Source: Glandiceps talaboti
Taxonomy: Eukaryota; Hemichordata; Enteropneusta; Spengelidae
Length of the DNA: 64,000 bases
Direction of reading: 5' to 3'
Assembly (NCBI RefSeq): GCF_964340395.1
Contig: NC_135557.1
Coordinates: 907,646-971,645 of the forward strand
In this document: piece by piece, positions 1-10,310 of the stretch
How positions within the stretch are numbered: the stretch's first letter is position 1
How the letters are laid out: each line of letters opens with the position of its first letter
Notes under the pieces: model-generated
Seen by the model: only the letters and a program-made list of their open reading frames with translations
Databases searched by the model: none
Told to the model about the DNA's origin: nothing
Made by a program: the position numbers and the translations under genes

Positions 1-826
1 TCTGTTAATATCAACTATTTGATTTAGTGGTGAAATATTGGTCATTCTCTGTTAATATCAACTATTTGATTTAGTGGAGAAATATTGGTCGTTCTCTGTT
101 AATATCAACTATTTGATTTAGTGGTGAAATATTGGTCGTTCTCTGTTAATATCAACTATTTGATTTAGTGGTGAAATATTGGTCGTTCCCTGTTAATATC
201 AACTATTTGATTTAGTGGTGAAATATTGGTCGTTCTCTGTTAATATCAACTATTTGATTTAGTGGTGAAATATTGGTCGTTCCCTGTTAATATCAACTAT
301 TTGATTTAGTGGTGAAATATTGGTCATTCTCTGTTAATATCAACTATTTGATTTAGTGGTGAAATATTGGTCGTTCCCTGTTAATATCAACTATTTGATT
401 TAGTGGTGAAATATTGGTCATTCTCTGTTAATATCAACTATTTGATTTAGTGGTGAAATATTGGTCATTCTCTGTTAATATCAACTATTTGATTTAGTGG
501 TGAAATATTGGTCGTTCTCTGTTAATATCAACTATTTGATTTAGTGGTGAAATATTGGTCGTTCTCTGTTAATATCAACTATTTGATTTAGTGGTGAAAT
601 ATTGGTCATTCTCTGTTAATATCAACTATTTGATTTAGTGGTGAAATATTGGTCGTTCTCTGTTAATATCAACTATTTGATTTAGTGGTGAAATATTGGT
701 CATTCTCTGTTAATATCAACTATTTGATTTAGTGGTGAAATATTGGTCATTCTCTGTTAATATCAACTATTTGATTTAGTGGTGAAATATTGGTCGTTCT
801 CTGTTAATATCAACTATTTGATTTAG
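1..826. repeat. 47-bp minisatellite
   Basis: About 17.5 head-to-tail copies of a 47-bp unit that runs from TCTGTTAATATCAAC through GATTTAGTGG to TATTGGTC. Copies differ mainly at CATTC versus CGTTC and TCTG versus CCTG. The array is cut by the left edge of the window and stops abruptly after the last GATTTAGAT. Confidence 0.97.
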
Positions 827-1053
827 ATTTGACTTATTTCAGCAGAAGAAAAAGATTTCAATATACAGAAAACAATTACAACAGATAAAATAAATGTTAT
901 TGTGTTGGGATAACACAGAAAAGTTAAAAACTTGTATCCACTGTGGTCCCACATAGAACAGACAAACTCAATTTTACCAAAATACAGATTAAACTCACAT
1001 GAGACAAAACAACAATCAATAAAAAAGAAAGTCATCCTTTACACATCGATCCA

Positions 1054-1242
1054 TTAAATCATAAAAATATCCCTTTTCAACCTTTTCTTAAAGAGAGTAC
1101 TAGATGTTACGCTCTGTACATTACTTGGCACTTTGTTCCATTCCACACTGGCTGTATAAACAATACTATTCTGATAAAACCCCAAAATATATAGAACAAT
1201 GGCGCTGTAACGTTTGTGACAATTAAAAAAAGGTTTATCCAC
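1054..1242 (-). pseudogene. Non-LTR retrotransposon C-terminal tail fragment
   Basis: A 62-codon minus-strand open stretch ends in residues VEWNKVPSNVQSVTSS followed by LFKKRLKRDI. This pattern (W-N-LP-.. then F-K-..LK) is the usual end of the reverse transcriptase ORF of CR1/Jockey-like LINEs, just before the 3' UTR. Only this tail is visible; no RT catalytic motifs lie upstream on the same strand. The AT-rich 827-1053 stretch may be its 3' UTR. Assignment rests on the short tail only. Confidence 0.5.
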
Positions 1243-1530
1243 ACCTACCTATCCATCATCAACTATAAACCAGTCTGAGATAAAAACAAAACAAAACAAA
1301 ACAAAACAAACAAACTTCCTTACACAAATACATCCAAAAAGAAAAATGTCTTTATTCTATGAGCACTGAAAATTGTTCACTACTATGGTTGTCATTTTAA
1401 TGTAGAATCGATTTTTCTGGGACAATCGGGTGTACTTGATGCCAAATTACCCCCAAAATATGTAGCACAATGGCGCTGTAACGTTTGTGATAATTTAAAC
1501 AAAATGTTTATCCACACCTACCTATCCATC
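1190..1530. repeat. Direct repeat pair of about 70 bp
   Basis: The segment containing ACAATGGCGCTGTAACGTTT and TTTATCCACACCTACCTATC occurs at about 1192-1257 and again at about 1462-1530 with a few changes. An (AAAAC)n run at 1281-1315 and unrelated sequence lie between them. Confidence 0.8.
1281..1315. repeat. (AAAAC)n microsatellite
   Basis: Seven or so AAAAC units, slightly degenerate at the right end. Confidence 0.9.
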
Positions 1531-1599
1531 TTTAATTGGTGTTACCCATGCAATAATGTACCGTTATTTTAGTGTTGCTGTGTGCAATTTCTTAGCTGC

Positions 1600-1775
1600 A
1601 GAGTGTCTATAAAACATGTTTGTCTACTTGCCTATCTGCCAATATTGTTACCTTTGCCATATACACCTTTATTTGGTTGTTGCTATGGGTGCGATCTTGT
1701 TGCTAGACAAACATTGGATCATTTATTAAATGTTTCTCTGCATGCCTACCGATTTTGCAATATGCCTAATTGCCA
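1600..1775. repeat. Diverged inverted copy of the 113-bp dispersed repeat
   Basis: TTTGGTTGTTGCTATGGGTG followed by CTTGTTGCTAGACAAACATT is the reverse complement of the unit tandemly repeated at 9080-9690 (GCAACAGCCAAA, CTAGCAACAAG). The short open frame across it is repeat-derived. Confidence 0.65.
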
Positions 1776-1947
1776 ATGATGGCTAATTACAGAAATTAGG
1801 CTTTAGTTAATGATAGGTAATTATGGTAATTAGGCTTTAGCCAATGACAGGTGTTATGGTAATTAGGCTTTATATTAGCCAATGACACATATTATGGTAA
1901 TTAGGCTTTAGCCAATGACAGATATTATTACTATTAGGCTTTAGGTA
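1776..1947. repeat. Degenerate 35-40-bp tandem repeat
   Basis: About four copies of a unit containing TAATTAGGCTTTAGCCAATG and a variable GACAGGT/ACATATTATGG tail. It abuts the following (TC)n run. Confidence 0.85.
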
Positions 1948-1948
1948 T

Positions 1949-2052
<104 letters not shown>

Positions 2053-2426
2053 TTACAGAAAAATCCCTGTCATACTAATTTTGAGCTCTAACAACTACGC
2101 CACAGGGATGCGATGTAAAAAAGGTTTTCTATCAAACTTTTGAAACGGGAAGGGTCATATTTTAGAGGAAGGACATTAAGGGAGGGTAACGGTTTAGCAC
2201 AACGGACTGGGGGGGGGGGGGTCACATTTTATGCCACAGACAGGGCCAGATTTCCCCCGGACCTCGCCTCATTAATTATTAAAGGATTCCTAATATAAAT
2301 GTTAATGAAAATTAAACACCAAACTCGATTTATAGTTGATAGCGTTTGTCCATTTGATTTATTCTCAATGATAGTTTTGTCTTTTTTCTTCCGTAAGGAA
2401 GAGATATATTAGTGGGTGAAAGATTG

Positions 2427-2458
<32 letters not shown>
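2427..2458. repeat. (GT)n head of a dispersed repeat
   Basis: Pure GT run followed by ATGTGTCTGTCTGTGT and then the sequence that forms arm A of the inverted repeat at 2470-3999. Confidence 0.95.
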
Positions 2459-2464
<6 letters not shown>

Positions 2465-2469
2465 CTGTC

Positions 2470-3999
2470 TGTGTCATCGTTTTCTCAAAAACGATTGGCT
2501 CAATTCAAATGGAATTTTGTACACATGTTCCGCAGGGTAATGGCAAGTACTGATTAGGTTTTGGTAAACATTCCATGAATATTAATGAGCAATTTACGTA
2601 ATTAATGGTTTTCGGTAATTAGCCTATATCTGAAGAATGCACTCTTCAAATTCATTATAACTTGGTACATACATTTGTGATACCAAGTACACCTGTCCTG
2701 AAAATGTTGCTAATTTAGCTTTTAGTTTTAATAAGTTATTGGCATATTTTCGATAGGCCACAAAAATAAAAAAAATAGTTTCTTGTCAGGAAATGTTGGC
2801 TAAAGTGGTGTGACTTTATCACCATTTTCTAAACCAGATTTAAACTGAATGCCTTCCGTAAGGGCAAAGTTTTGAGATTGTCTTTCCTATAGACATTTGT
2901 TGGAATACAACAGAACATATACAATAAGTTATTTTTTCTCATTGATTGCTATTTGCCCATTGCTGTTAGTGATCTGGCCAACCTCAACATGTAATGTGAA
3001 GCTTTATAGAACATTGTAGCATACAACTCACTCAGCTCCCATCACTTAAGTACCCCCCAACCTGCGTTAATTTTATTCTTCCCTAAGCCAATTCAGTTTG
3101 CAGATAAGGGAAAACACAAAAGTAACTCTCCCTACATTAATTGCCACCAGTGAAGACAACTGCAAAACTAATCATGAACTAGCCTATGACATCTGCCCCA
3201 CATACACACTTGCTGTAAAGTACTAAATAAAAAGAACAGTAACTGCAATGATAAGTAGATTGATTAACATTTGTTGAGAATGTAAAAAAAATAATCGCAT
3301 CGTCCCATCACTTTAGACAACATTTCGTGATCGTGACGAGAAACTATTTTTTCTTTTTTAGTGGCCTACCAAAATATGCCAATAACTTATGAAAACGAAA
3401 AGCTACATCAATAATATTTTCAGGACAACTGCGCTTTGGTATCGCAAATGTATGTATCAAATTATATTGAATTTGAAGTGTGCATTCTTGAGATATAGCC
3501 TAATTACCGAAAACTATTAATTATATAAATTGCTCATTAATATTCATGGGATGTTTACTGAAACCTAATCAGTTCTTGTCACTACCCTACAGAACACATG
3601 CAATAAATTTCGTTTGAATTGAGCTTTTTAATTGAGCAATTAATGTAGGGCAGAGTTACTTTTATGTTTTTCCTTTCATCTGCAAACTGAATTGGCCGGA
3701 CAAATATGAAAAAAAAAATTAACGCGGGAAGGGGGTACTTAAGTGATGGGCGCTGACCAGAAACAATTTCTTTTGGCCTTTAAAACTGTTTCTACGGTGA
3801 GTGTTACGCTACAACGTTCTATAAAGCTTCACATTACATATTGTGGTTGGCCAGGAGATCACTAACAGCAATGGCAAATAGCAATCAATGAGAAAAAATA
3901 ACTTATTGCATATCTTCTGTTGTATTCCAACAATTGTCTGTAGGAACGACAATCTCAAAACTTTGCCCTTACGGAAGGCATTCAGTTTAAATCTGGTCT
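2470..3999. repeat. Large rearranged inverted repeat (A-B-C / A'-C'-B')
   Basis: Three blocks recur in inverted orientation. Block A is about 2470-2810 and 3311-3640, with CTCAAAAACG, GAATATTAATGAGCAATTTA and TTGGCATATTTTC. Block B is 2834-3025 and 3806-3999, with TTTAAACTGAATGCCTTCCG and TAATGTGAAGCTTTATAGAA. Block C is about 3040-3145 and 3645-3760, with CACTTAAGTACC and CAATTCAGTTTGCAGAT. Read 5' to 3', the left side is A-B-C while the right side, reverse-complemented, is B-C-A, so this is not a simple palindrome. No gene is seen inside. Confidence 0.85.
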
Positions 4000-4033
4000 T
4001 AATTTTTTCCACCAAAAGTTTTGTTAATGTGTT

Positions 4034-4143
<110 letters not shown>

Positions 4144-4147
4144 TCAG

Positions 4148-4312
4148 AACACAGACGTAAACAGAAATCCCGAAATGCAAATGCACATGCTTCAAAGCAA
4201 GTCGATGGAAATGGAAGTTCAAGTTTTACCGGAAGCTGTGTTGTTGCCATACCAACCATGATACATCAACAATGGACTGGTATCCTAGAGACACTTATCT
4301 TTATAGCGGCAT
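4148..4312 (+). CDS. Exon of an unrecognised gene, paralogue of the 9891-10082 exon
   Basis: The acceptor is the 99-base CT tract then ATTATCAG; the best-fitting donor is GCAT|GTAAAG at 4313. The exon starts with two bases of a split codon, then reads HRRKQKSRNANA and later VVAIPTMIHQQWTGILE, and ends with one base of a codon. The core (IP, IH, QW, ILE) and both splice phases match the exon at 9891-10082, and the DNA is also similar (GATACATCAACAATGG versus GATACATAAACAATGG). The N-terminal part is basic and Ser-rich. I do not recognise the family. A downstream alternative donor (GTAAC at 4362) would change the exit phase. The intervening 5.5 kb is filled with repeats. Confidence 0.5.
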
Positions 4313-4400
4313 GTAAAGACTTTTGTTCGTACACGTCAACAATCGCCAAGTCACAGAGTACGTAACATGTATATACCAGTTACACACATTTCCAAAGAGA

Positions 4401-5040
4401 ACATGTCTAAAGACACACATCTACCAATAACACGTCTAAAGACACACATCTACCAATAACACGTCTAAAGACACACATCTACCAATAACACGTCTAAAGA
4501 CACACATCTACCAATAACACGTCTAAAGACACACATCTGTCAATAACACGTCTAAAGACACACATCTACCAATGACACGTCTAAAGACACACGTCTACCA
4601 ATAACACGTCTAAAGATACACATCTGTCAATAACACGTCTAAAGACACACATCTACCAATGACACGTCTAAAGACACACATCTACCAATGACACGTCTAA
4701 AGACACACGTCTACCAATAACACGTCTAAAGATACACATCTGTCAATAACACGTCTAAAGAGACACATATACCAATAACACGTCTAAAGACACACACACA
4801 TCTGTCAATAACACGTCTAAAGACACGCATCTACCAATGACACGTCTAAAGAGACACATCTGTCAATAACACGTCTAAAGACACACGTCTACCAATAACA
4901 CGTCTAAAGACACACATCTGTCAATAACACGTCTAAAGAGACACATCTACCAATAACACGTCTAAAGACACACACACATCTGTCAATAACACGTCTAAAG
5001 ACACACATCTACCAATAACACGTCTAAAGACACATATCTA
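4401..5040. repeat. 29-bp minisatellite
   Basis: About 22 copies of a 29-bp unit, ACACGTCTAAAGACACAC then ATCTACCAATA. Variants have ATCTGTCAATA, AGAGACACAT or an extra ACAC. The array decays into unique sequence at both ends. Confidence 0.95.
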
Positions 5041-5109
5041 AAAAAAGTCAATACAAACTGAAAGATTCATTGACGTGTGCACTATCACTATTTTTAGTCA
5101 CTCGATACA

Positions 5110-6020
5110 ATGTAGTTGCTTGTAAGTCCCCGCCGGACGAAGTCCGGAACAGGGACTTATGGATTGGGTTCCAGCTGTCCGTGCGTCCGTGTGTCCGTCT
5201 CCGTCCGTCTGTCCGTCCGTCCGTCCAGAGCTGTTTCTTGGAGATGCCTGGACCGATTTTTTTTCAAACTTGGTACAGGGGCAACATACAATGGCATACA
5301 TATGCACGTCAATTTGTTTCATGATACGATCCAATATGGCCGCCTAGTAGCCATTTTGTTTGCAAATTTTCCCTGTCTAAAGGCATAACTCAGACATGCT
5401 TGAACAGATCTCATTCAAAGTTGGCATTAGGACAGTGTTCTATGACATACATGTGCATATCCATTTTCATCATGATATGATCCAATATGGCTGCCTGGTA
5501 GCCATTTTGTTGGTGAATTTCCCATGTCCAAAGCCATAACTCAGATATGCTTGAACAGATCTCATTCAAAGTTGGTATTAGCACAGTGTTCTATGACATA
5601 CATGTGCATATCCATTTTCGTCATGATATGATCCAATATGGCTGCCTGGCAGCCATTTTGTTTGCGAATTTTCCATGTTCAAAGCCATAACTCAGACATG
5701 CTTGAACAGATCTCATTCAAAGTTGGTATTAGGACAGTGTTCTGTGACACACATGTGCATATTCATTGTTGTTGTGATACGATCCAATATGGCTGCCTGG
5801 CAGCCATTTTTTTGCGAATTTTCTATGTCCAAAGCCATAACTCAGACATGCTTGAACAGATCTCATTCAATTAAAGTTGGCATTAGGACAGTGTTCTATC
5901 ACATACATGTGCATAATCCATTTTCGTCGTGATACGATCCAATATGGCTGCCTGGCAGCCATTTTGTTTGCGAATTTTCCATGTCCAATGCCATAACTCA
6001 GACATGCTTGAACAGGTCCC
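5110..6020. repeat. (GTCC)n-headed dispersed repeat with about 150-bp tandem units
   Basis: A head with GTCCGTCCGTCCGTCC at 5175-5225 is followed by about five tandem units of 148-156 bp. Each unit holds CATAACTCAGACATGCTTG, AGATCTCATTCAAAGTTGG, ACATACATGTGCATA and CCAATATGGCTGCCTGG. Open frames across it in several phases are repeat-derived and carry no recognisable domain. Confidence 0.9.
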
Positions 6021-6290
6021 CCCCATACTTGACCCATCCTTTATTGTTGAATGTATTATTCCATCACGTCATCTTGAAGAGTAGGGATGTCCCATGTCCA
6101 ACGAGGAGATACAACATGAGTAGGCATGTTCCATGGCCAACGAGCAGACACAACATATCTAAGTCTGTTTGATTTAGGTTCACAAGTGTTGTTGCGTGAT
6201 CAGAGTAGTGATATCAAGAAAATGACAACATAAACTGCCAGTTCCTTAAAACCCAATCATAGCGGGGATTATGTCATTCTCAATGACTTG
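6021..6290. other. No gene seen
   Basis: Contains two copies of CATG(T/G)CCAACGAG(G/C)AGA(T/C)ACAACAT about 46 bp apart (6097-6165), otherwise unremarkable AT-rich sequence. Confidence 0.5.
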
Positions 6291-6309
6291 TTTAGGGAGC
6301 GATTAGTTT

Positions 6310-6900
6310 TTACGGCCGGGGGGGGGGGGGTGGCACCTCAATTTGGGACTCAAAGAAGGGGGGGGGATGATTTGGTGATTGATTCAAACTCATGTACTGG
6401 GTCTTCTTGGCATTGACCATTAGTTCAACTTTTGCAGCATGATGTTCAAGAGCCAGGAGTAGCTCCTGTGCTTGTTTGACCATGTCCGAGAGCATGCTAA
6501 GTCATCAGCAAAGCCAAGATCTGTTATGACCTGTTGACTGTCTTGGTTTGATGGTAAAGCCAATCACTTCTGCTTTGTCCTCTGATATGGCATTTCGTAG
6601 ACAGTAGTACAATACAATACAATACAATACAATACAATACAATACAATACAATACAATACAATACAATACAATAATGAAAAGGAATGGAGCAAGTGTGTC
6701 GCTTTGTAATACTCCTGCTTGAATTGTGAATGCCCCTGTTGCTCCGTATGGTGAGATCACCTTCGCCCATGTTGTCTCATACATGCTCTTTATTGGTGAG
6801 ACAATTTTGTTTGGGTTTGGGATGCCATATGCTGACAGGATCTTGCTTTTTCCCTCTGTGAATACTGTTAAAGGCTTTTCTGAAGCCCACAAACTTTTGC
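6310..6900 (-). pseudogene. RTE-like reverse transcriptase fragment interrupted by a pentanucleotide expansion
   Basis: Minus-strand pieces in different frames correspond to the RTE-clade palm and its surroundings. ILSAYGIPNPNKIVSPI and WAKVISPYGATGAF are followed by IQAGVLQSDTLAPFLF (a motif-B-like segment), then ISEDKAEVIGFTIKPR, then MVKQAQELLLALEHHAAKV and MVNAKKTQYMS. The segments are in the family's usual order. The frame shifts more than once, a (TTGTA)n run sits between the FLFII and CLRNAISEDK segments, and the catalytic ADD box is scrambled by shifts. The piece is a truncated, dead copy. Confidence 0.75.
6608..6673. repeat. (TACAA)13 expansion inside the RT fragment
   Basis: A pure pentanucleotide run. 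On the minus strand it encodes repeating LYCIV and keeps the frame open for some distance. It sits where the RT fragment reads FLFII before NAISEDK. Confidence 0.95.
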
Positions 6901-6932
6901 AAAATAAATATAACGCTTAGCAATAACAACAT

Positions 6933-7184
6933 TTAATAATGATGACAGTTGTTCATCACCAAGGATGATTTTTCTTGCATTTGGAATATTAACAAGTCGT
7001 ACTTTCCTTCTCCATAACACATAAAATCCATCCCAAAATTGCATAACAAATTCACAATCATAAAATACATGAATTTTACATTAGTAGGTAATATGTTGTG
7101 CAGTATTTTAAGATGAAAAGCCCTCAATTTATTGTCAATTGTTAACGTGATCTGGGAGGAATAAACTAATGTTCTACGATCCAT
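6933..7184 (-). pseudogene. LINE C-terminal fragment (L1/Tx1-like)
   Basis: The minus-strand frame reads DNKLRAFHLKILHNILPTN, then NLLCNFG. This resembles the region after the RT in L1/Tx1-type elements, where a KILHN-(I/L)LPTN segment precedes a Cys/His motif. The following Cys/His motif is degraded. It belongs to a different LINE clade from the neighbouring RTE-like fragment. Confidence 0.5.
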
Positions 7185-7199
7185 TTATTAATATGTTGG

Positions 7200-7850
7200 G
7201 ATTTAAATATATATTGCTTTTATATATATTCCACCTCTATAAATGGTTCCAATTATTGTTGCAGCAATACTTTGAACTTCATATATATTGCTTTTATATC
7301 AGACATTGACATTCCACCTTTATCAATGGTTTCAATCATATGGACCATTCCACAAAAATTTATAAATTAACTTGTTAATTTCCGTCAAACCACTTGGTGG
7401 GACATCAACCATATTCATCACATATTGAATTAGACGGATAGCCATATTCTGAATTATTTGAATCTGTTACTTGGCATAGCTATAGTATGAACTACATTGT
7501 CTTCCTATCAAAAATAACCTTCCTGTATTTGTGTTTTACTTATTCTCTGACACCATCATCACCAAGTTGAATACATATTGCCAGGTTACATATGAAACCC
7601 ACTTTTGTTGTGCTATTGATTTACACCATAAACTACCAAAAATGAAATATATATGAAAACTTTTTTGGTGACAATTTCTATTTTGAAATCAGTGACATCT
7701 ATTATATTCCATTATTCAAAACCTGTTCAAAACCGTTTTGGTTAAAATCAGCAATTCGGTCAATGAAGACAGGGGAGTTTTGAGTCAGTGCTATGATTAT
7801 GAACAGGACGAACAATAACAATAAGAATGTTTCTTGGTTTCTTGTCAACA
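7200..7850. other. No gene seen
   Basis: AT-rich sequence with a short duplicated TATATATTGCTTTTATAT and ATTCCACCTYTAT segment (7206-7240 and 7282-7325). No supported coding region. Confidence 0.5.
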
Positions 7851-8257
7851 GATGTGGGGGGGGGGGGGGGGCGGTCAGTGTGTTTTTTTATTTGTCAGTG
7901 GGGGGGGGGATTGTTTGTTTTGTGGATGAATTGCAGGGGGGGGGGTCACTTCTTTTAAGTATAACATGAACAAAAGTCACCGGCACACCCCGGCCGTAAA
8001 ACCTGATCGCTCTCTAAAGTGAAAATAGTTGGAATGTGTTTACAAGAAATGTACAACAATACATTTTAAAAAGAGAAGAAATATATTTAAAAAGGCAGAA
8101 ATATTTTTTAAAAAATCAAATAAATTCGTACAACTAACATAAGAAAATAAAATGCAAATTAAAAATGTTCTTTTTGGCCTGCACGGCTTGCCATAGACAA
8201 CGATCTTCCATACTTGGAATGAGCTGAAATGATTCCAATGAAATGATTTTTGGGGTT

Positions 8258-8391
8258 TTAATTGATTACTGTCCTACTGATAAGCAACACACATCGACAT
8301 CGAAGTGTGTATAGAACCTCTATAATTGTTAGCACAACTGAACTGAGGTTCAGTAGTGCTATAGGGATCGCCCGGCGTCTGTCTGTCTGTC

Positions 8392-8485
<94 letters not shown>

Positions 8486-9070
8486 CAACTTAAAGTCAAA
8501 AACCGCTGAACCAATTGCCACGATATTTGGTGGGTCCATTACCTTGGGTGTCTAGTTGGGAAATTGTTCAAATCAAAATGATCGCATCACAGGTGTGTGA
8601 TTTGGGTCAAAAAATGTAATTTTTGGTCAAAAAACTTAAACTTAGAAACTACTGGGCAGATTGGTGCGAAATTTGGTGGGAACATTCTTAAGGGGGTGTA
8701 AAGTAAGATTTGTTCATGACGGGATGATTCCATCAGTGATATGCATATTAGGGCTAAAAATGTGTCTTTTTGGTTAAAAATCTATAATTCCAAAACTACT
8801 GAGCAGATTGGGCTGAAATTTTATGGGAATGTATCTAAGGATGTATGGACAAAGAAATATTAAGCATACAATGATTCCATGAGTAATATGCAAATTAGGT
8901 GTACAAATGTTCATTTTTGGTCAAAAACTTGTATCTCAAAAAGTACTTGGTCACCGAGTCTGAAACTTGGTGAGAGTGTTATTCTTCAAAACATTTTGAC
9001 AAAATTGGCCCTAGCGACCATGACCACGCCCTTAGCAACAACCAAATGGCAGTATATTTTGGTCAAATAA
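8258..9070 (+). repeat. (GTCT)n(GT)n-headed dispersed repeat
   Basis: A microsatellite head at 8377-8482 (GTCT then GT) is followed by AAACAACTTAAAGTCAAAAA, CCGCTGAACCAATTGCC and ATTTGGTGGG. Then come three diverged sub-repeats of about 170-180 bp, each with AAACTACTGRGCAGATTGG, ATTTGGTGGGAA and GGATGATTCCAT. The same family occurs inverted at 20979-21510. Open frames across it are microsatellite artefacts. Confidence 0.85.
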
Positions 9071-9079
9071 CAACATCAT

Positions 9080-9690
9080 ATGGTAGGCAAATGAGTAAAC
9101 ATTCAAAAAAATGTATGCAAATACCATAGCAACCATGACCACGCCCATAGCAACAGCCAAATAATCATGTATATTGCAAAGATGACAACAGGAATAGAAA
9201 GACAAATGAATAAACATTCAAAAAATGTATGCAAATGTGCCTAGCAACAAGACCACGCCCATAGCAACAGCCAAATTATCACATATATTGCAAAGATAAC
9301 AAAGGGGATTAATAGACAATTAAATAAACATTCAAAAAATGTATGTAAATATGCCTAGCAACAAGACCACGCATAAAGCAACAGCCAAATAATCACATAT
9401 ATTGCAAAGATAACAACAGGAATAGAAGACAAATGAATAAACATTCAAAAAATGTATGCAAGTGTGCCTAGCAACAAGACCACGCCCATAGCAACAGCCA
9501 AAATGATCACATACATTGCGAAGATAACAATGGGGATTAATAGACAATTGAATAAACATTCAAAAAATGTATGTAAATATGCCTAGCAACAAGACCATGT
9601 CCATAGCAACAGCCAAATGATAGCATATATCGTAAAGATAGCAACATGGTTGGATAGGCAACTGGATAGTTATTCACCAAATGAACACTT
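9080..9690. repeat. 113-120-bp tandem repeat
   Basis: Five to six copies containing GCCTAGCAACAAGACCACGC, CATAGCAACAGCCAAA, TATTGCAAAGATAACAA and AATAAACATTCAAAAAATGT. Spacing of the CTAGCAACAAGACCACG box is 113 bp in the last four units. A diverged inverted copy lies at 1600-1775. Confidence 0.9.
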
Positions 9691-9890
9691 ATTGTTAGCA
9701 TGTTAGCATTTTTAAAAACTGTACATTTGTGCTATAACGCCATTGGCGGTATTTTTTATTTTGCAGTGGAAGTCATCTATTTTATGTAAGGAAAGTCATG
9801 TCCATAAGTAAAATGCCAAGCTAACGTCAATTTCCCTATAACGAGGAACTTAATTAAAACATCGAGTACATATATCGCTATATCTTGCAG

Positions 9891-10082
9891 GAAAACAATT
9901 AGCCGTGAGTGGGTCGAGAAGAGGAGTGACTATGCCCTCTACGTTGGCAATCAAGAAGAATGGTAACACGGAACGAATATTGCTGATACCAAAGGCGATA
10001 CATAAACAATGGTGTACAATCTTAGAGGAGGTCAAATCACTTGTTAAGGAACCAGAGAAGAACTCTACTGATTGTAAAGAAG
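9891..10082 (+). CDS. Exon of an unrecognised gene, paralogue of the 4148-4312 exon
   Basis: The acceptor is TATATCTTGCAG|GA and the donor is AAAGAAG|GTATCT. The 192-base exon has two leading bases of a split codon, 63 codons and one trailing base. It reads KQLAVSGSRRGVTMPSTLAI, then GNTERILLIPKAIHKQWCTI, then LEEVKSLVKEPEKNS. The protein is hydrophilic with a short hydrophobic centre. Splice phases and the IP..IH.QW..ILE core match the 4148-4312 exon, which makes a chance open frame unlikely. I cannot name the family. The two exons could be a duplicated exon of one gene or two tandem gene copies. Confidence 0.6.
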
Positions 10083-10310
10083 GTATCTGACATTTGAATG
10101 TTGAGAGAAACTTCAATAGTACTTGTAGGATATAATTTGAAATCAAACTCTGTCAACTAGCTTTTGATAATTATGTAACAATACTTATACTATTCCAGCA
10201 TGCCTATAACTATTAATCTTTGGCATATCAGCACTTGCTATTGTTTTATATCAATGTATGTCAGTTTGACAATGAGATGAGGAGACTTTAAAACACCTGC
10301 AAAGGTTTGT
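10083..10310. other. Intron/intergenic, no gene seen
   Basis: Unique AT-rich sequence between the exon and the 32/33-bp satellite. Confidence 0.5.

Larger units (their letters stand above)
6291..8018. mobile_element. Putative element bounded by about 29-bp inverted repeats
   Basis: The left end reads TTTAGGGAGCGATTAG then TTTTTACGGCCGG (6291-6319). The right end, reverse-complemented, reads TTTAGAGAGCGATCAG then GTTTTACGGCCGG (8018-7990). Both ends run inward into long G tracts (6317-6330 and 6360-6366 on the left; 7857-7872, 7902-7910 and 7936-7944 on the right). The interior holds fragments of two LINE families on the minus strand. No transposase is visible. The inverted ends are direct observations; mobility as a unit is inferred, and no clear target duplication was found. 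Confidence 0.5.
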
